Assembly: GCA_030425705.1 (NCBI GenBank)
Contig: JAUHZU010000001.1
Span: 496,001 to 560,000, forward strand
DNA from: Phycisphaerae bacterium
GTDB lineage: Bacteria; Planctomycetota; Phycisphaerae; Phycisphaerales; Phycisphaeraceae
Length of the DNA stretch: 64,000 bases
Direction: 5' to 3'
The notes under the pieces were generated by a model, which ran no database searches, was not told the DNA's origin, and saw only the letters and a program-made list of their open reading frames with translations. This document shows, piece after piece, positions 59,802-64,000 of the stretch. Both the position numbers and the translations under genes were made by a program. Numbering within the stretch: the first letter of the stretch is position 1; the number at the start of each line of letters is the position of its first letter.

Positions 59802-60845
59802 TCAATGCGCGGACGCGGGGTGCCGGCTCTGGATCGCGCGCTGGAAGACGAGGAACGCCAGCAGCAGCCCGCCGATGACCAGCGGGAACACCGCGTCGTT
59901 GAAGTTGCCGAACTGGATGATACTGCGGATCGTGGCGTAGGTGAGCAGGCCGATCAGCGTGCCGATGACCGAGCCGCGTCCGCCGGTGAGCAGCGTGCCG
60001 CCGATGACGACGACGGCGATGGCGTCGAGCTCGACGAGTTCGCCGGCGCTGGGCCGGCCGCTCTTGGTGTAGACCACATGCGCGACCGCGGCGAGCGCGG
60101 CGCAGAACCCGCTGACGGCGTAGACCGCGGCCTCGGTCAGCCGGACGGGCAGGCCCATGAGCTTGGCGCTGTCCGGGCTGCCGCCGATCGCGTAGCACGT
60201 CCGCCCCATGCGGGTCCAGCGGAGCATGGCCCAGCCGACGCCGATGACCGCCAGGAGCAGCAGGGTCTCGCTGGGGAGTCTTCGCGGGAGGACGCTGCCG
60301 ATGACGGGCCACTCGCCCATGGGCTTGGCGATGTGTGTGGTCGCCCACCGGCCGATCGCGGTGAGCTGCGGGTGGCCGGAGAGCGCCTTTCCTTCCGCGC
60401 TGATGGCGAAGGCCGCGCCGCGGGCGATGAACATGCCGGCGAGGGTAACGAGGAACGCCGGCACGCGGAGGCGGTTGATCACGACCCCCTGCACCGCGCC
60501 GAAGCCCGTGCCGATCAGCAGCCCGACGCCCGCCGCGGCCGGGAACGACCACGCGGGCCCCTCGGGGTGCATGAGCGACGCGACGGTGACCGCCACCAGC
60601 GCGAGCACCGCGCCGACGGACAGGTCGATCCCGCCGGTGAGGATAACCAGGGTCATGCCGACGGCCATGATGCCCAGCGCAGCGTTGGGCCCCTGGACCA
60701 TGTTGATGAAGTTGTTCTGGCTGACGAAGCGCGGGCCGAACGCGAGGAGCCCGCCCAGCAGCATGGCGAGCAGGACCAGCGGGGTCGCGGCGGCGGCGAG
60801 CCGGTCGGGCCGGAGCAGGTAGGTTTTGGCGTTGTTCAGGTTCAC
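59802..60845 (-). CDS. yjfF: sugar ABC transporter permease (YjfF-like)
   Basis: A 347-residue permease of the RbsC/BPD_transp_2 family with about eight membrane segments. Motifs are MTLVILTGGIDLSVGAVLAL and the EAA-like AIAVVVIGGTLLTGGRGSVI. It lies second among paired permease genes after YtfR, the order seen in the E. coli galactofuranose system YtfQ-R-T-YjfF. The gene starts with ATG overlapping the YtfT-like stop (60842-60845). The symbol is given by order and similarity; substrate is not proven. Confidence 0.82.
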   Translation of the reverse strand: MNLNNAKTYLLRPDRLAAAATPLVLLAMLLGGLLAFGPRFVSQNNFINMVQGPNAALGIMAVGMTLVILTGGIDLSVGAVLALVAVTVASLMHPEGPAWSFPAAAGVGLLIGTGFGAVQGVVINRLRVPAFLVTLAGMFIARGAAFAISAEGKALSGHPQLTAIGRWATTHIAKPMGEWPVIGSVLPRRLPSETLLLLAVIGVGWAMLRWTRMGRTCYAIGGSPDSAKLMGLPVRLTEAAVYAVSGFCAALAAVAHVVYTKSGRPSAGELVELDAIAVVVIGGTLLTGGRGSVIGTLIGLLTYATIRSIIQFGNFNDAVFPLVIGGLLLAFLVFQRAIQSRHPASAH

Positions 60846-61867
60846 GCCGTCAGCTCCCGGCGTCGCTGGAGGTAGTCGGCCAGGGCCTGCCGCAGCGCGG
60901 GGGCCTGGACGAGGCAGATCGCCAGCACGATCAGCCCCTTGTAGAGCGGTGTCACGTCACTGTCGACACCGATGGCCTGGAGCATCTGCGTCAGGAGCTG
61001 GATGAGGACCGCGCCGATGACGGTGCCCAGCAGCGTGAAGCGTCCGCCGGTCAGCATGGTGCCGCCGATGACGACGGCCATGATGGCGTCCAGCTCCCAG
61101 TACTTGCCGGTGTTGACCGCGTGGGAGAGGTGGTAGTTGCTGGCCCAGAGCAGGCCGGCGACCGCGGAGAGCACGCCCGCCAACGCATAGACCAGGAGCA
61201 GGACGCGCGCGACCGGCACGCCGGCGAGCCGGGCGGACTGCGGGTTGTCGCCGGTCGCCTCGATGAGCATGCCCAGCGCGCTGACACGGACGAGCACGAT
61301 CACCCCGACCGCCACCGCGGCGCTGACCCAGACGATCACCGGCAGGCCCAGCAGCGTCCCGTTGCCCAGCCAGTCGAACGTGGCGTGCTCGAACTGAAGC
61401 TGCGTGGTGTTGCCCATGATGAGGCGGGCGATGCCCCGGCCGGCGACCATGAACGCGAGCGTCGCGACGATCGGCTGGATGCCGAATTTACTGATCATCA
61501 CGCCGTTGAACAGACCGCAGAGCAGGCCGGCCCCGATGACCGCGGGCACGGCGACCGCCACGGCCGCGCCGCCCGCGTAGCTCGTGCAGGCCCAGGCCGT
61601 CGCCGCGGCGCCGATCGCTGCGGCGGTGCCGACGGAGAGGTCGACCCCCCGCGTCGCGATGACCAGGCACATCCCCAGCGCCGGGAGCATGATGTAGACC
61701 GAGAGTTGAAGCGTTAGCACCAGCGGCCCGCGGAGCTGGCCGTCCGTGACCGACAGGTGGTAGAACCCGGGGTTGACGACCGCGTTGATCAGCAGCAGCA
61801 GGAGCACCGCCGCGATCGGCCAGATCAGGCGCGTCATCAGTTGGTGGAGCGATCCTTTTTGGTTCAT
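60842..61867 (-). CDS. ytfT: sugar ABC transporter permease (YtfT-like)
   Basis: A 341-residue inner-membrane permease of the same family as the next gene. Motifs are LGMCLVIATRGVDLSVGTAA and ELDAIMAVVIGGTMLTGGRF. It overlaps the ATPase gene upstream and the second permease downstream by four bases (ATGA at both junctions), so the three are translationally coupled. The pairing of two different permeases is typical of galactofuranose and related systems. Confidence 0.82.
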   Translation of the reverse strand: MNQKGSLHQLMTRLIWPIAAVLLLLLINAVVNPGFYHLSVTDGQLRGPLVLTLQLSVYIMLPALGMCLVIATRGVDLSVGTAAAIGAAATAWACTSYAGGAAVAVAVPAVIGAGLLCGLFNGVMISKFGIQPIVATLAFMVAGRGIARLIMGNTTQLQFEHATFDWLGNGTLLGLPVIVWVSAAVAVGVIVLVRVSALGMLIEATGDNPQSARLAGVPVARVLLLVYALAGVLSAVAGLLWASNYHLSHAVNTGKYWELDAIMAVVIGGTMLTGGRFTLLGTVIGAVLIQLLTQMLQAIGVDSDVTPLYKGLIVLAICLVQAPALRQALADYLQRRRELTA

Positions 61868-63441
61868 GCGTCACCCCCCGCCGCGGATAGCGTGGGCTGG
61901 TCGGGGCTCGGGGCGTTGGCGCGGTCGGCCCGGGCGATGACGTCCATCACGCCACTGACCGTCAGCTCGTCGCCGGACAGCTCGCCGACCACGCGCTGGT
62001 CGCGGAGCACCAGGACGCGGTGGCAGTCGCGCGTGACTTCTTCGAGCTCGGTGGCGATGAACACGACGGCGACGCCCTCGGCCGCGCGCTTGGCGATGAG
62101 CGCCTCGATCTCCGCTTTCGCGCCGATGTCGATCCCGCGGGTCGGCTCGTCGAGGATCAGCACGCGCGGGTGCATCGCGAGCCAGCGGGCGAGGACCGCC
62201 TTCTGCTGGTTCCCGCCGCTGAGCTGGCCGATGGGTTTCTCGCCGTCGGGCGTGCGGATGCCCAGGGCCTTGATGTAGCCGTCCGCCAGGTCGGTCTGAC
62301 GCTTGCGGGACAGCGGCCTGAGCCAGCCGCGCCTGGCCTGCAGCGCGAGCGCGATGTTTTCTCTCACCGACAGCGACGGGCAGATGCCCTCGGTCTTGCG
62401 TTCCTCGGGGACGAACGCGATGCCCCTGGCGATCGCCTGCCGTGGCGAGGTCCACTGCGTTGTCTGGCCGTCCATGGTGACGCTCCCGGTCGAGGCGCGG
62501 TCGGCCCCGAACAGCAGCCGGGCGAGCTCCGTCCGGCCCGAGCCGAGCAGGCCCGCGAGCCCGAGACTCTCGCCGGCGCGGAGCTGCAGCGAGACCGGGT
62601 CGAGGGCGCCGGTCCGCCCCAGCCCCGTCGCGGTGAGCACGGTCTGCACCGACCCGTCCGAGGCGGGCTTCGCGGCGTGCTTGTCCGAGAGCTTGCGGAC
62701 CTCGTCAATGTCCCGCCCGAGCATGTGCCCGACCAGCTCGAGCTGCGGCAGGCCGGATGTCTCCCACGTCCCGACGTACTTCCCGCCGCGCAGCACGGTG
62801 ATGCGGTCGCTCACGGCGTAGACCTGGTCCAGAAAGTGCGTGACAAACACGATGCCCAGCCCCTGCCCACGCAGCCGGCCCATGAGCGCGAGCAGCCGCG
62901 CGACTTCCGCCTTGTCGAGACTGCTGGTGGGCTCGTCGAGCACAAGCACCTTCGAGTCGCCGGCGATGGCCCGCGCGATCGCGACGAGCTGCTGCACCCC
63001 GATCGGCAGGCTCGACACCGGCGCGGTGACGTCCGCCTCGACCCCGACGCGCTCCAACTGCTTGCGGGCCTCGCGCTTGGCACGGCCCCAGTCGATCGGG
63101 CCGATGCGCCCGCCGCGCCGCGGCTCGTGGCCGAGCACCAGGTTCTCCGCGACGCTGAGCTGCGGCAGCAGGTTGACCTCCTGATACACGGTCTGGATGC
63201 CAAGCTGCTGCGCGGCCTGCGGCGAAGACGGGGCGACCGGCCGGCCGTCGAGGATGAACTGCCCCGCGTCGGGCGGCATGACCCCGGTCAGGCACTTGAT
63301 CAGCGTGCTCTTGCCGGCCCCGTTCTCGCCGAGCAGCGCGTGCACCTCGCCGGGACGCACGTCAAAGTCCACCCCGTCGAGCGCGCGCACGCCGGGGAAG
63401 AGCTTGGTCAGGCCCGAGATGCGGAGCAGGGGGGGCGACAA
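61864..63441 (-). CDS. ytfR: sugar ABC transporter ATPase, two-domain (YtfR-like)
   Basis: A 525-residue ATPase with two nucleotide-binding domains. NBD1 has Walker A GENGAGKSTLIKCLTGV, Q-loop TVYQEVNLLPQLSVAENLVL, a signature replaced by LPIGVQQLVAIARAI, and Walker B KVLVLDEPTSSLD; NBD2 has LLGSGRTELARLLFGA, signature LSGGNQQKAVLARWLA and Walker B VLILDEPTRGID. The divergent first signature and the IDWGRAKREARK stretch are normal for YtfR-type proteins. The only in-frame start is TTG 63441, with no clear Shine-Dalgarno. Confidence 0.9.
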   Translation of the reverse strand: MSPPLLRISGLTKLFPGVRALDGVDFDVRPGEVHALLGENGAGKSTLIKCLTGVMPPDAGQFILDGRPVAPSSPQAAQQLGIQTVYQEVNLLPQLSVAENLVLGHEPRRGGRIGPIDWGRAKREARKQLERVGVEADVTAPVSSLPIGVQQLVAIARAIAGDSKVLVLDEPTSSLDKAEVARLLALMGRLRGQGLGIVFVTHFLDQVYAVSDRITVLRGGKYVGTWETSGLPQLELVGHMLGRDIDEVRKLSDKHAAKPASDGSVQTVLTATGLGRTGALDPVSLQLRAGESLGLAGLLGSGRTELARLLFGADRASTGSVTMDGQTTQWTSPRQAIARGIAFVPEERKTEGICPSLSVRENIALALQARRGWLRPLSRKRQTDLADGYIKALGIRTPDGEKPIGQLSGGNQQKAVLARWLAMHPRVLILDEPTRGIDIGAKAEIEALIAKRAAEGVAVVFIATELEEVTRDCHRVLVLRDQRVVGELSGDELTVSGVMDVIARADRANAPSPDQPTLSAAGGDA

Positions 63442-63498
63442 CAGGCAGGCCTACCGGTCAGCAAGGCGTGGGGAACAAACGCGGGATAGGGGCGCGGA

Positions 63499-64000
63499 TC
63501 AGTACTCGCGGGTCGGCAACGCTTCGGCCGCCTGCGATGCCTCGTACAGCTTGTCCTCGCTGATGATCCGGTGCGGCACGTCCTCATCGTCCATCAGCTG
63601 CCCGATGACCTCCATGACCTTTGGCCCCAGCAGCGGGTTGCACTCCACGGTCGCGCTCAGGTCGCCGGCGACCATGGACTCGAACGCGGCCTTCACGCCG
63701 TCGATCGAGATCACGATGATGTCTTCGCCCGGGTCCAGGCCCGCGCCCTTGATCGCCTCGATCGCGCCCAGGGCCATGTCGTCGTTGTGGGCGTAGACCA
63801 CGTCGAACTCCAGGTCCGCCCGCAGCAGCAGGGCGTTCATCACGTTCTTGCCCTCGGCCTGCTCGAACAGCGCCGACTGGCTCTCAACAATCGTGAACCC
63901 GTCATGTTCGTCGATGATCTCGGCGAAGCCCTTCTTCCGGTCGATCGCGGGGTCGGCACCGGGCGTGCCGGACAGCTCGACGATGCGTGCACCGCCGGGC
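63499..64000 (-). CDS. ytfQ: sugar ABC transporter substrate-binding protein (YtfQ-like), N-terminus outside window
   Basis: The C-terminal 166 or so residues of a periplasmic binding protein of the ribose-binding type. The visible part has GTPGADPAIDRKKGFAEIID at its beginning, as in YtfQ (galactofuranose-binding protein), then FDVVYAHNDDMALGAIEAIK, EDIIVISIDGVKAAFESMVA and DLSATVECNPLLGPKVMEV, the core ligand-binding strands. Its stop lies 57 bases before the YtfR start. The signal peptide and first half are beyond 64000. Confidence 0.85.
   Translation of the reverse strand, partial: PGGARIVELSGTPGADPAIDRKKGFAEIIDEHDGFTIVESQSALFEQAEGKNVMNALLLRADLEFDVVYAHNDDMALGAIEAIKGAGLDPGEDIIVISIDGVKAAFESMVAGDLSATVECNPLLGPKVMEVIGQLMDDEDVPHRIISEDKLYEASQAAEALPTREY

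Noticed and set aside
62900-63060. Missing LSGGQ in the first ATPase domain of the YtfR-like protein as a sign of inactivation
   Set aside because: A divergent first signature (IGVQQ) is normal in this sugar-transporter subfamily.
1-64000. tRNA, rRNA, CRISPR array, prophage or integrase
   Set aside because: Intergenic spaces were read on both strands and show no tRNA-like cloverleaf, rRNA sequence or regularly spaced direct repeats, and no integrase or phage structural gene is encoded.

Overview
The window looks like a chromosomal segment of a high-GC planctomycete, most likely of the Phycisphaerae type. The evidence is the roughly two-thirds G+C content, several proteins starting with planctomycete-style zinc ribbons, Tat-exported Gfo/Idh/MocA and DUF1080 (3-keto-disaccharide hydrolase) proteins, a PEP-CTERM vanadium-haloperoxidase-like protein, and a dnaG-rpoD pair. 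This placement is inference from gene content; there is no rRNA or tRNA gene in the window and I see no CRISPR array.

Layout. 1-2131 (minus): threonine catabolism operon tdh-kbl, with kbl cut by the window edge. 2236-4682 (plus): leuA preceded by a leucine-rich leader peptide, a good sigma-70 promoter and an attenuator hairpin, then a methyltransferase. 4725-10687: a GNAT acetyltransferase, PIN-PhoH ATPase, a large AsmA/TamB-like membrane-anchored protein and an aldo/keto reductase. 10703-16282: a zinc-ribbon membrane protein, a DegT aminotransferase, an Mla/MCE-type lipid transport ATPase plus MCE protein, and an ApgM-family protein whose catalytic motifs are eroded. 16385-19540: two Tat-exported sugar-metabolism proteins separated and followed by dual-hairpin intergenic repeats, then an AT-richer island flanked by imperfect inverted repeats. 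19541-26107 (minus): serine/threonine kinase, HNH protein, hflX, and a rimB-rimK-desuccinylase-like set for ATP-grasp peptide-tag chemistry. 26351-30771 (plus): rpmB, dnaG with a long structured leader, rpoD. 30874-37430 (minus): esterase, a zinc-ribbon/pseudopilin hybrid, two GT2 glycosyltransferases, a polytopic membrane protein and a stand-alone toroid-domain protein, probably surface polysaccharide functions.

37608-55766 is dominated by signalling and a type II secretion / type IV pilus assembly operon. An HDOD-GGDEF-REC protein, a phosphoesterase and a divergent CheY/HD-GYP pair sit beside a plus-strand run: histidine kinase, STAS protein, GspE, GspF, PilM, PilN, PilO, a PilP/GspC-like protein and six pseudopilin-type proteins. 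Start and stop codons overlap or nearly touch through much of this run, so the kinase and STAS protein are probably co-transcribed with the machine. No secretin or prepilin peptidase is in the window.

55902-64000 holds a PEP-CTERM haloperoxidase-like protein, an RMD1-like membrane protein, and on the minus strand a YtfQ-YtfR-YtfT-YjfF type sugar ABC transporter followed by galactokinase, with the binding-protein gene cut by the window edge.

The observations I rate highest are the apparently leaderless leucine leader peptide and attenuator before leuA, the ApgM-family pseudoenzyme, the 33-bp perfect palindrome upstream of rpmB, the inverted-repeat-flanked AT-rich island, a terminator placed between two duplicated pseudopilin genes, and a zinc-ribbon protein with a pseudopilin-like globular half.
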